A stretch of DNA of 21,112 bases, from NCBI GenBank assembly GCA_964412785.1, contig CAYPQD010000043.1, positions 1 through 21,112 of the forward strand. The letters are read 5' to 3'. Shown here piece after piece: positions 1 through 9,000 of this stretch. The stretch is from UBA5336 sp964412785 (GTDB lineage: Bacteria; Pseudomonadota; Alphaproteobacteria; Caulobacterales; Hyphomonadaceae). The notes under the pieces are model-generated. The model was not told where the DNA came from and made no database searches. It saw only the letters and a program-made list of their open reading frames with translations. Every line of letters starts with the position of its first letter. Positions within the stretch are counted from its first letter, which is position 1. The position numbers and the translations under genes are program-made.

Positions 1-1
1 C

Positions 2-1453
2 CTATCGAAAGGGCGGTTCGTCGAAGGCGCGCAGCTTGCGTGAGTGCAGGGCGGCGCCGCCATCGCGGGCGAGACGCTGCAGTGTGGCGATCCCGATGCG
101 GATGTGCTCGTCGATAGCGCGCTCATAGAAGCGGCTGGCTGCGCCGGGCAGCTTGAGTTCACCATGCAGCGGCTTGTCGGACACGCACAACAGCACGCCA
201 TAGGGCACGCGCAGGCGGAAGCCATTGGCAGCGATGGTGGCGCTTTCCATGTCGATGGCGATCGCGCGCGACTTGTTGAACCGCCGGGCACTGTCGGAGA
301 AGCGCAGCTCCCAATTGCGGTCATCGGTGGTGACGACGGTGCCTGTGCGCAGGCGGCGCTTCAGGCGCTCGCCAGTCTCGCCGGTGATTGCAGCGGCCGC
401 CTCCTGCAAGGCGACCTGGATCTCCGCGATCGGCGGAACCGGGATGTCCGGCGCGAGGACCGCGTCGAGGACATGGTCATCGCGCAGATAGGCGTGGGCA
501 AGCACATAGTCGCCGATCTGCTGGGAATGGCGCAGGCCGCCGCAATGGCCGACCATGATCCAGCACTGCGGGCGCAGCACGGCGAGGTGGTCGGTGATGG
601 TCTTGGCGTTGGACGGGCCGACACCGATATTGATGAGGGTGATGCCCGGCCCGTTGCGCGATTTCAAATGATAGGCGGGCATCTGGTAGCGTCGCCACGG
701 CCCCGCCTCGATCGTCGCGAGCGGGTCGGCAGTGCCCTCATCGATCGTCACGCCGCCGGCGGCCGAGAGCGCATGATAGGGCCCGTCAGCGCGGATCTGC
801 GCGGCGGCCCAGGCGCAGAACGCATCGACATAGCGATGGTAATTGGTGAACAGCACATAGGGCTGGACATCGGCAAAGGCGGTGCCGGTGTAGTGCTCCA
901 GGCGCTTCAGGGAGAAGTCGACCCGCCGGGCGTCGAACAGGGCGAGCGGGCGGGTGTCGCCGGGATCGAAGAACTCGCCGTCGGCCACCTCGTCGCCGAT
1001 GTCGGCAAGCTGCGGCGCCGGGAACCAGCGGGCAAGCTCGGCCGGGGAGACCGGCTCCCGTCCTGTGGCAAGGCTCTCGTCCCAGACATAGGCGTAGGGG
1101 ATCTCCGAGGCAGAGACGCGCACCTCCAATCCCAGATCATAGGTCTCCACCAGCGGGGCAAGCTGTTCCAGCAGGTAGGGCCGGAAGAAGTCCGGCCGGG
1201 TCACGGTGGTGACATAGGTGCCGGCCTCGGCGATCTTGCCGAAGGCGCGCGAGATCGGCGGCGGCGGGCCGTCCGGGTCATAGTGGACGAGGAGTTCCGG
1301 ATAGCAGAAGGCGCCCTCTGCCCGCAGGCCGGGGTCCGGCGGAACGCCTTCGCTCAGGAAGCGTTGCAGCGCCTCGGTCAGGCTTTCGACAGCGCGGCAG
1401 TAGAGCCGCTCAAGCTCATCGACAATGGTATCAAGGGAGGTCTTGTTCGACAT
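2..1453 (-). CDS. amn: AMP nucleosidase
   Basis: Hydrolyses AMP to adenine and ribose 5-phosphate in the cytoplasm, a purine salvage and adenylate-pool control enzyme. The 483-residue product is close to the E. coli length (about 484) and, from memory, matches E. coli Amn along its whole length. An N-terminal AMP-nucleosidase domain (about 1-200) carries FDARRVDFSL and VLFTNYHRYVDAF. A C-terminal nucleoside-phosphorylase fold (about 260-470) carries NIGVGPSNAKTITDHLAVL, VGHCGGLRHSQQIGDYVLAHA, AIDMESATIAANG and VSDKPLHGELKLPG. It ends in EPPFR like the E. coli enzyme. The ATG at 1453 is the first start in the frame, and the stop TAG sits at 2-4, so the gene is complete. Its Shine-Dalgarno is weak. 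It is divergent from the RND operon across 167 bases and no functional link to it is apparent. Confidence 0.97.
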   Translation of the reverse strand: MSNKTSLDTIVDELERLYCRAVESLTEALQRFLSEGVPPDPGLRAEGAFCYPELLVHYDPDGPPPPISRAFGKIAEAGTYVTTVTRPDFFRPYLLEQLAPLVETYDLGLEVRVSASEIPYAYVWDESLATGREPVSPAELARWFPAPQLADIGDEVADGEFFDPGDTRPLALFDARRVDFSLKRLEHYTGTAFADVQPYVLFTNYHRYVDAFCAWAAAQIRADGPYHALSAAGGVTIDEGTADPLATIEAGPWRRYQMPAYHLKSRNGPGITLINIGVGPSNAKTITDHLAVLRPQCWIMVGHCGGLRHSQQIGDYVLAHAYLRDDHVLDAVLAPDIPVPPIAEIQVALQEAAAAITGETGERLKRRLRTGTVVTTDDRNWELRFSDSARRFNKSRAIAIDMESATIAANGFRLRVPYGVLLCVSDKPLHGELKLPGAASRFYERAIDEHIRIGIATLQRLARDGGAALHSRKLRAFDEPPFR

Positions 1454-1542
1454 GGCCCATATGCAGCCCGGCCGCGCGCTTGGTCAAGGCGCCCGGACGG
1501 GCGCTGATGCAACCGCCGGCGGGGCCTGCGCATCTGTTCGTT

Positions 1543-1572
1543 TTGATTTCCCGCAGACTTAACCGATATGTG
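1543..1572 (+). promoter_or_regulatory. Candidate sigma-70-like promoter for the RND operon
   Basis: In the 167-base region between the divergent amn and RND genes, TTGATT (1543-1548) lies 18 bases before TATGTG (1567-1572). This is a plausible -35/-10 pair about 50 bases upstream of the adaptor start. The match is modest and the call is by eye. The same intergenic region also holds a perfect 6-bp stem with a 4-base loop at 1489-1504 (GCGCCC/GGGCGC) nearer to amn, of unknown role. I see no recognisable repressor operator. Confidence 0.25.
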
Positions 1573-1620
1573 TCATTCATGTGAGATCGCCCCGCAGCCG
1601 AACCGGAAGACACGACCGCC

Positions 1621-2817
1621 ATGGCCCCTCTCGGAGACGCGTCCACTCCGGCTTCCCCTTCGCGACTGTGGCTTCTGGCGGGTGCAGGTGCGCTCGCCAT
1701 TGGCGGGCTGCTGATGTATGCCGCCTCGGCCGCCACGGCGCCTGAGGCCACTGCGCCCGCGGTCAGCGAACCGGCTGTGCTGGTGGAGACGGCCCGGGCC
1801 GAACCGGCGCCGGCGCGCTATACCATTGCTGCACCGGGCCGACTGACGCCGCGCCAGACCCTGTCGGTGGTCGGAGAGGTGGCCGGCAAGGTGGTGGAGA
1901 TCAACCCGGAGCTCGTGGTCGGCGGGCGGATCGATGAGGGCGCGCTGCTGTTCCGGATCGGCAGTGGCGACTATCTGGCCGAGCTGAAACGCGCCGAGGC
2001 CGGTCTTGCCAATGCGCGTGCGCGGCGCGATGAGGCACGGGCAGAGCGCGACCGGCAAGTGGCCCTCTCGGCGAAGAACATCGCATCGGCCTCGGCGCGC
2101 GATCGGGCGGTTGCCGCCGATGCCGACGCGGAGGCCGCCGTGAAGCAGGCCGAGGCGGCGGTCACCCTGGCGCAGCGCGCACTCGCCAAGACCACCGTGA
2201 GGGCGCCCTTCCCGGCGCTGGTGGCGTCGGAAACGCTGAGCCTGGGCACCTATGTGGCCCCCGGCGAGCCGCTGGCGACCCTTCTGGACGCGACCGCCGG
2301 CGAGATCCGCGCCGGGTTGTCGCCGCAGGACGTGGCGGCCGTGCGCGATGCGCAGGCGGCGGCGGGCGGGACACGCCTGCCGGTGCGGGCGGAGCCGAAT
2401 GAGGGCTCCATCGGCAGCATGGGCCTTGCCGGCTATCTCGACACCTTTGCACCGCGGATCGATCCGACCTCGCGCACGGTCAGCGTGGTTGCGGTGTTCC
2501 CTGACGCCTTCGCGCCCGAGCATGACGGCGCGGTGTTTGCCGACGACTACATGACGCTGGAAATCCCGGCGCGGGTCAGCGGCGCCGGACAGGCCTATGC
2601 GGTTCCGGAAGCGGCGATCCGCCAGGGCCGCCATGTCTGGCTGGTCGATGACGCGCGCACCCTTCGCAAGATCGCCGTGCAGACCGTGGCGCGAACACCG
2701 GGCGGGATGATCGTGACCGCCGACCGGCCGCTCGACGGCGCCCGCCTGCTGATGACACCGCTCGCCGACGAGCATGAGGGCCTCCCGGTGCGAACCAGCG
2801 ACAGCGCGGAAGGCTGA
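1621..2817 (+). CDS. RND efflux periplasmic adaptor subunit (membrane fusion protein)
   Basis: Periplasmic adaptor that would couple the downstream RND pump to an outer-membrane channel. The 398-residue protein starts with a short cytoplasmic stretch and one hydrophobic anchor at about residues 16-38. A split lipoyl/barrel-sandwich half follows (about 80-115; GEVAGKVVEINPELVVGGRI). Next comes an Ala/Glu/Arg-rich coiled-coil hairpin (about 118-190), then the second lipoyl half (TTVRAPFPALVASETLSLG) and beta-barrel and membrane-proximal domains to the end. The start is the ATG at 1621; the Shine-Dalgarno is poor (GGAAG well upstream) and no better in-frame start precedes the anchor. The stop is 11 bases before the pump gene, so the two are surely co-transcribed. 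The substrate cannot be read from the sequence, and no outer-membrane factor is encoded here. Confidence 0.93.
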   Translation: MAPLGDASTPASPSRLWLLAGAGALAIGGLLMYAASAATAPEATAPAVSEPAVLVETARAEPAPARYTIAAPGRLTPRQTLSVVGEVAGKVVEINPELVVGGRIDEGALLFRIGSGDYLAELKRAEAGLANARARRDEARAERDRQVALSAKNIASASARDRAVAADADAEAAVKQAEAAVTLAQRALAKTTVRAPFPALVASETLSLGTYVAPGEPLATLLDATAGEIRAGLSPQDVAAVRDAQAAAGGTRLPVRAEPNEGSIGSMGLAGYLDTFAPRIDPTSRTVSVVAVFPDAFAPEHDGAVFADDYMTLEIPARVSGAGQAYAVPEAAIRQGRHVWLVDDARTLRKIAVQTVARTPGGMIVTADRPLDGARLLMTPLADEHEGLPVRTSDSAEG

Positions 2818-2828
2818 TTGCCACGGCC

Positions 2829-5800
2829 ATGCGCATGCTGATCGACCCGTTCCTGCGCAATCGTGTGGCGGCCAACCTGCTTGCCATCCTCCTCATCCTG
2901 TTTGGCGCGCTGTCGATCCAGCTACTCAACGTGCGCCTGTTCCCGCGGGTTGAGCTGAACGCGATCTCGATCACCGTCGCCTATCCGGGCGCGACACCGA
3001 ACGAGGTGGAGACCGGCATCGTCAAGCCGATCGAGGAGCGGCTGGAGGGCCTTGAGGACGTCGACAAGATCACGGCCCTTGCGGCGAGTGGCGTCGCCAG
3101 CGTCGTCGTGGACCTCACCGATGGCGTCGATGTCGCAAGGATGCTTAACGAGGTGCAGACCGAGATCGACCGTATCCGGGTGTTTCCCGAGGAGGCCGAA
3201 GAGCCGCAGGTTGTGGAGGCCGAAGCGGAGGAACTGGCCGCGCAGATCGTCCTTCACGGCGAGGTCCCCCTGGCCGACCTGAAGGCGCTGGCCGAGCGGG
3301 TGCGCGACGATCTCGCCGCCCTTCCCAATGCCTCGCGCACGCGCATTGCCGGGGTGCCGGACTATCTCATCGACATCTCCGTGGAGCCCGATACCTTGCA
3401 GGCGCTTGGCCTGTCGCTGACCGACATTGCCCGTCTGATCGGCGAGCAGAGCCTCGATTTGTCAGCTGGCGAGATCGAGAATGACGGCCAGCGCATCCTG
3501 GTGCGGGCGATCGGCGAACGACGCACGGGCGAGGCGTTTGAGGACCTTGTCCTGCGGTCCGGCGAGACCGGCACGCCCGTTCGCCTCGGTGACATCGCGA
3601 CCGTTGACGATACCCTCTCCGAAGCGCCAATCCAGGCGATCTACCGGGGCGAGAAGGCGGTCCTGGTGAGCGTCTACCGGGTCGGCGACGAGAAGCTTCT
3701 GGACGTCACCCGGGACGTGACCGGCTATCTTGACACCGCCCTGCCCGGCATCCTGCCGGCCGGGACCAGCGCCGCGCTGTGGCGCGATGAATCAACGGCG
3801 CTGCGCGACCGGATCAACCTTCTGGCGCGCAATGCGGCGATCGGCCTGGCTCTGGTCGGCCTGCTGCTGATGGCGTTTCTCGACCTGCGGATCGCGCTCT
3901 GGGTCGCCTTCGGTGTCGGCGTCTCCTTCCTCGCCACCTTCATGGCGATGGCGGTGTTCGAGGTGACCATCAACCAGCTGTCGGTGTTCGGCTTCATCCT
4001 CGCCATCGGCATTGTTGTCGACGATGCGATCGTTGTCGGCGAGAACATCCATTCCACCTGGCGGCAGAGCCCGGCTGATCCCATGGGCGCGGCGCGCACC
4101 GGTGTCATGCGGGTGGCGACGCCCGTCCTGTTCTCGGTGACAACGACGATCATCGCCTTCGTGCCGCTGCTTTTCGTGCCGGGCACGTTCGGCCAGTTCC
4201 TCACCCCGATCGCGCTGGTCGTCATCTTCGTCCTGTCGCTGTCGCTGGTCGAGAGCTTCCTGGTCCTGCCGCGCCACCTTTCCCACCTGTCAGACGCGCC
4301 GCCGGGCCGGTTCTCGCTGCGCCGGCTGACCGACCCGGTGCGCGATTTCGTGGCCGCCGGCCTGCGTGCCTTCAAGGACGGCCCGCTGCGCCGGAGCGTC
4401 ACCTTCTGCACCCGCCGTCCTGCGATGACGGTTCTGGCCGCGTTCGGCCTGTTCCTTGCGTCGCTGAGCCTGCTGAGCAGCGGGCAGGTCAAGTTCATCT
4501 TCTTCCCGGAAGTGGAGGGCGATTATGTGACCGCCGAACTGGAACTGGCAGAGGGCACATCGCAGGTCCAGACGCTCCGCTTTGCCGAGCGGATCGCCGC
4601 AGCTGCCGAGACGGCGGCAACCAAGGTCTCCGACGATCCGGGCGCCCTCTCTTCGGTGCTGTGGACCCTCGGCGTGACGGTCGCCGACGAGCAGCCGGTG
4701 GCGCAGGTCTCAGGCGGGGCGGCGGCCAACCGGGCCTATGTGATCGCCAGGCTGAAGGACGCTTCGGATCGTGACTTCCCGGCCGAAGCCTTCGAGACGG
4801 CGTGGCGCGCGGCAATCGGCGATATTCCCGGCGCCCAGACCCTGTCGATCTCGTCCGACCTGGTTGGCATGGGCGCGCCGCTGCAGTTCCAGGTGTCGGC
4901 GCGCACCGACGCCATCGCCCGCGAGGCAGTGGCGGTTCTGCGCGAGGAACTGGCCGCCAGGCCCGGCGTGTTCGACGTGCGCGACGACCGCTTCCGAACT
5001 GCCGATGAGGTGCGCATCGAACTGACACCGCTGGCGCGTACCTTTGGCGTCAGCCAGGCGGCCCTCGCCTCCGAGGTACGGGCGGCGTTCTTCGGGGCCG
5101 AGGCGGTGCGCCTGCAGCGTGACCGCGAGGAGATCGAGGTTCGCGTGCGCCTGCCGCATGACGCACGGGGCTCGCTGGAAACCCTGGAACGCCTGCGCAT
5201 CCGGGTCGGCGACGGATTTGTCCCGATCGGCGCCCTCGCGGAACTGTCGGTTGGCCCGGCACCGGCGATGATCACGCGGATCGACGGACGGCGCGTCTAC
5301 CAGCTGTCGGCTGATATCGACACCAAGATCGCCTCGCCCGGGAGCGTGACACGCCATTTCACCGAAACGCTGCAGCCGCGCCTGGCGGAACGCTTTGACG
5401 GCCTCACCATCGGTCTTGGCGGCGAGCAGGAGGAGGAAGCGCGCGCCCTGCCCTCGATCGGGCGAAACTTCCTGCTGGCGTTATTGGTCATCTTCAGCCT
5501 GCTGGCGCTCAATTTCCGATCCTACTCGCAGCCGCTCGTGGTGATGGTGGCGATCCCGTTCGGGTTTGTCGGCGGGCTGCTCGGCCATGGCGTGCTCGGG
5601 CTGGACCTGACCCTGCTGTCAATGTTCGGGATCATCGGCCTGTCCGGGGTGATCATCAACAACGCGTTGCTGGTGGTCGATTTCATCAATGAGCGCCTCG
5701 GCGATGGCGAAGCGCCGGAGACCGCCGTGATCGAGGCGATGCTTGACCGGTTCCGGGCGATCCTGCTGACGACGCTGACGACGTTTCTCGGGGTCACGCC

Positions 5801-6005
5801 GATCATCTTCGAAACCAGCGTTCAGGCGCAGTTCCTGGTGCCGACGGCGGTGGCGCTCGGCTTTGGCATCCTGTTCGGGACGACGATCCTGATCTTCCTG
5901 CTGCCGGCGCTGGCGGCCCTGCACCTGCGGGTGTTCGGCCACCCGAATGTCGGGGCCGAGGCGCCGGTCGCAGACATGGAAAAACGCGCCCAGCTGGCCG
6001 GCTGA
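2829..6005 (+). CDS. RND-family inner-membrane efflux transporter
   Basis: Proton-driven resistance-nodulation-division pump of AcrB-like architecture (1058 residues; family usually about 1020-1070). A first transmembrane helix (about 13-32) is followed by a porter loop carrying VAYPGATPNEVETGIVKPIE. A helix bundle spans about 335-470, TM7 is near 530-548, a second large periplasmic loop follows, and a final helix bundle spans about 875-1030. The TM4 proton-relay pair is present as Asp398-Asp399 in GIVVDDAIVVGENI. The ATG at 2829 is used; a second ATG two codons later is equally possible. It forms a two-gene operon with the adaptor and lacks a linked TolC-type channel or regulator. The family is clear, the substrate is not; the many acidic residues in the first loop do not identify one. 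Confidence 0.95.
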   Translation: MRMLIDPFLRNRVAANLLAILLILFGALSIQLLNVRLFPRVELNAISITVAYPGATPNEVETGIVKPIEERLEGLEDVDKITALAASGVASVVVDLTDGVDVARMLNEVQTEIDRIRVFPEEAEEPQVVEAEAEELAAQIVLHGEVPLADLKALAERVRDDLAALPNASRTRIAGVPDYLIDISVEPDTLQALGLSLTDIARLIGEQSLDLSAGEIENDGQRILVRAIGERRTGEAFEDLVLRSGETGTPVRLGDIATVDDTLSEAPIQAIYRGEKAVLVSVYRVGDEKLLDVTRDVTGYLDTALPGILPAGTSAALWRDESTALRDRINLLARNAAIGLALVGLLLMAFLDLRIALWVAFGVGVSFLATFMAMAVFEVTINQLSVFGFILAIGIVVDDAIVVGENIHSTWRQSPADPMGAARTGVMRVATPVLFSVTTTIIAFVPLLFVPGTFGQFLTPIALVVIFVLSLSLVESFLVLPRHLSHLSDAPPGRFSLRRLTDPVRDFVAAGLRAFKDGPLRRSVTFCTRRPAMTVLAAFGLFLASLSLLSSGQVKFIFFPEVEGDYVTAELELAEGTSQVQTLRFAERIAAAAETAATKVSDDPGALSSVLWTLGVTVADEQPVAQVSGGAAANRAYVIARLKDASDRDFPAEAFETAWRAAIGDIPGAQTLSISSDLVGMGAPLQFQVSARTDAIAREAVAVLREELAARPGVFDVRDDRFRTADEVRIELTPLARTFGVSQAALASEVRAAFFGAEAVRLQRDREEIEVRVRLPHDARGSLETLERLRIRVGDGFVPIGALAELSVGPAPAMITRIDGRRVYQLSADIDTKIASPGSVTRHFTETLQPRLAERFDGLTIGLGGEQEEEARALPSIGRNFLLALLVIFSLLALNFRSYSQPLVVMVAIPFGFVGGLLGHGVLGLDLTLLSMFGIIGLSGVIINNALLVVDFINERLGDGEAPETAVIEAMLDRFRAILLTTLTTFLGVTPIIFETSVQAQFLVPTAVALGFGILFGTTILIFLLPALAALHLRVFGHPNVGAEAPVADMEKRAQLAG

Positions 6006-6021
6006 GCGCGTTGTCCGTCTG

Positions 6022-6047
6022 GCGGGGCGCGCCGGGGCACGCCCCGC
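6022..6047. terminator. GC-rich hairpin between convergent genes, candidate bidirectional terminator
   Basis: GCGGGGCG (6022-6029) and its exact complement CGCCCCGC (6040-6047) flank a 10-base loop. They occupy the 52-base gap between the stop of the RND pump (6005) and the stop of the convergent nuclease gene (6058). The position fits a shared transcription terminator. No T-run follows on either strand, so intrinsic activity is uncertain. Confidence 0.45.
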
Positions 6048-6057
6048 GCTGTCCGGA

Positions 6058-9000
6058 TCAGCCGATATAGAGTTCGGCGATGTCGAAGCCGAAATACTCG
6101 CCCCGATAGCCATAATCGAGCGGCATGAGGTCAGGGGCCGGCTGGGTCGCAGCCTCGGCGGTCGGAGCCAGTTCGGTTGTGATGAACTGGTCGCCGGCAG
6201 CCAGCGAGGCGGCAAAGGCTTCCTCGTCGGCCTTCGCCAGCGTCTCCACGCGGGCCGATTCAGCCGCGCCGGGTGCCGGCTCGTCCGGGACGGCCGGAAC
6301 GAAGGCGAAATTGCCGCTGCTGAGGTCGCCATTGAGAATGCCAACCAGCGTGATGCTGTTGACGCCGTCCGTGATCACCGAGTTGCCGGCGTCCTCACTG
6401 AGGTGATTGTCGACAAGGTCGGTGAAGTCGGTGATGGCGCTGACGGCCGACAGGTCGATCACCGACAACGGATTGGCCGGGTCGAACTGCTCGATCGTGT
6501 CCGTGCCGAACCCGTCCTCGAAGACGAAGAGGTTGGTCAGATTGCCGGCCGCGGCCGTCATCGTGTCACTGCCGGCGCCACCGATCAGGGTCGCGTTGCC
6601 GCTGTTGCCAAGAAGAACGTCGTCGCCATCGCCGCCATCGAGCATGTCGGAGCCGCCGCTTCCGGCAAACAGGGTATCGTCGCCGCCCTGGCCGAAAATC
6701 TGGTCATCACCGCCATTGCCCCGGATCAGGTCGTTGCCGTCGCCTTCACCGCCGAAGATGGTGTCATTTCCCGCTTCGCCGATCAGGAGGTCGTTGCCAC
6801 GACCGCCAGCAATCAGGTCATCGCCCTCGCCGCCGCGGGCGACATCGTCGCCATTGCCGCCGACCAGCGTGTCGCTTCCGGTCTCGCCGAAGATGCGGTC
6901 ATTGCCACTGCCGGCGAGCACCAGGTCATCGCCGCCGTCGGCGAAGACGAGGTCGCCCGAACCGAGGGCGCGGATCGTCTCGCCCGCCACCGTGCCGGTG
7001 AGATTGTCAGCCAGCGGCGTGCCGTTGAGCGAACCGAGGTCGAGGCCGACCACCACCGGGTCGTGGTCGGAGGCCCGCCATGGCTCGGTGCCGTCGAAGA
7101 TCGCCGGGTCGCGCAGGAAATTGAGGTTGTAGTCCAGCGCGTCGGCCTCGTCGGCATTGGCGTTCCAGGCGGAGGTGCCGACGATCTGCTGAAGCAGGCT
7201 CGAATTGGCCAGGCCATAGTCGAGCGTGCCGGTCTGGCCATCGAAGACATAGCCATATTGCCCGCCGATGGGACCGGAGAAATAGGCCAGAGTGTTGGTG
7301 TAGCCGGCACCGAGCAGGGTCTGCACCGGGTCTTCCTCGGCGTAGGCATTGAGGTCGCCGAGGATCAGGACGTCGGGATCGCCCGAGCCGGTGGGGTCGG
7401 TGGCGAGCCAGGTGGAGAGCTCGGCCATGGCAAGGTTGCGGGTTTCGTTGAAGGCCCCAACGCCATCATCGATATTGATGTCGCCGCCGACCGGCGCGGT
7501 GGAGAACACCCCCTTGGATTTCAGGTGGTTGACCACTGCGGTAAAGGTCTGGCCGGTGGCGATTTCCTCGAAGGTCTGGGCGACGGCCGGCCGGTTGCGC
7601 TGGCTCGAATAGCCGAGCGGGTTGGTAAAGGCTGGCGTGTCGAGGATGGCAGCAGCGCCGGCGAGGGCGATGGTCGTGGTATCGTAGATGAAGGCGTTGG
7701 CAATGTTGCCCGTGCCGATCACGTTGACGCCCGGCCGCACCCAGTCATAGGTGCCGGGGCCGGCGACGGCGTTCAGCGCATCGACGAGGGACTGGATCGG
7801 CGGCGTGCCGGAGACCTCGTCGAAATCATTCTCCATCTCGATCAGTCCGATCACGTCCGCGTCGAGCGCAAGCAGGCTGGTCACCAGCTTTTCGGTCTGG
7901 CGGGCAAGCTCGGTCGCATTATCGGCGCCGAAACCGGTCGCGAGCGTGGTGAAGTAGTTCAGGACGTTGAAACTCGCCACCTTGAGCGAGGCGTCAGCGA
8001 AGTCCGGCGCGCTGTCGCGTGCTTCGGCATCGATGAAGGTGTTGGTGCCGTCGATATGGGTGCGCACCCGCCAGGACGAGCCCGATGCGGTTTTGCCGGC
8101 CCAGGAGAAGCCGAGCACGCCGGTGAGCCCGGTTATGGTATCGCCCATGCCGAAGCCGTCTGCCGTGTCGAAGAACCCGCTGAGATCGAGGTCGGCTTCC
8201 GTCAGGATCGGGTCGTTCTCCACGTTCTTGCCGTCATCGAAGATGATGCTGTTGCCGCCGACAAGGCGCAGGTGCGCATCATAGCCGGCCACGTCGGGCG
8301 CATTGAACTGGGTGAACTGCTCGGGCCGGTCGCCGTCATAGAGGCGCATCTCGTTGAACCGGTCGAGCTGGAACAGCTCGTGCACAGTCAGCGTGTCCGG
8401 GAGGGTGACCAGCATGCCCTCATAGGCTTCCAGGTCGGCGATATAGTCGCCATCCTGGTCGACCTGGTTGGTGGAGATTGCCGACAGGTCGACGGTCGCT
8501 GCTGTCGGCAGCGAGGCCGAAGGTGACACCACGGACACGCCGGTGACCGATCTGATCTGGGTTTCACCAAAGTACTCGGTGACCGTGCCGGTGACCCGGA
8601 CCACGTCGCCGACATTGACATCGACGCCGAAGCTGCTGTCGAAGACGAAGATGCCTTCCGACGTTGCCAGGTCACCATCGGCGTCAGCGTCTTCTTCCTG
8701 CAGGTAGAAACCGCCCAGCTCGCGGCTGGTGTCGCCGTCACCCTCCTGGAAATCGCCGACGACAACCGCCTCGACCGTCACCACGACGCCATTGAGCGGG
8801 CTGCCATCGACATTGTCCCGGCCGCTGAACGGGTTGGACACCTGGTTTGCCGGATTGCCCTGAATGGTGTGGATGAGGGTCACCGGCACGCCATCATCGT
8901 TCAGGATGGTACCCCTACCCTGAACGTCCGCGAGCGTGGCCGCTCCGCTGGTCACCACGAGGTTGGTGAGATTGAGCGTGAAGGTTTCGTCAAGCTCGGC

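Noticed and set aside
44..1507. A 487-codon plus-strand open frame opposite amn
   Set aside because: amn matches its family along the whole length, so the opposite frame is a high-GC shadow.
5947..8526. An 859-codon plus-strand open frame overlapping the RND 3' end and the nuclease
   Set aside because: It is antisense to the nuclease RTX and catalytic regions. The repetitive VIA/AxxQxV pattern is the reverse reading of RTX repeats, and the nuclease strand has unmistakable domains.
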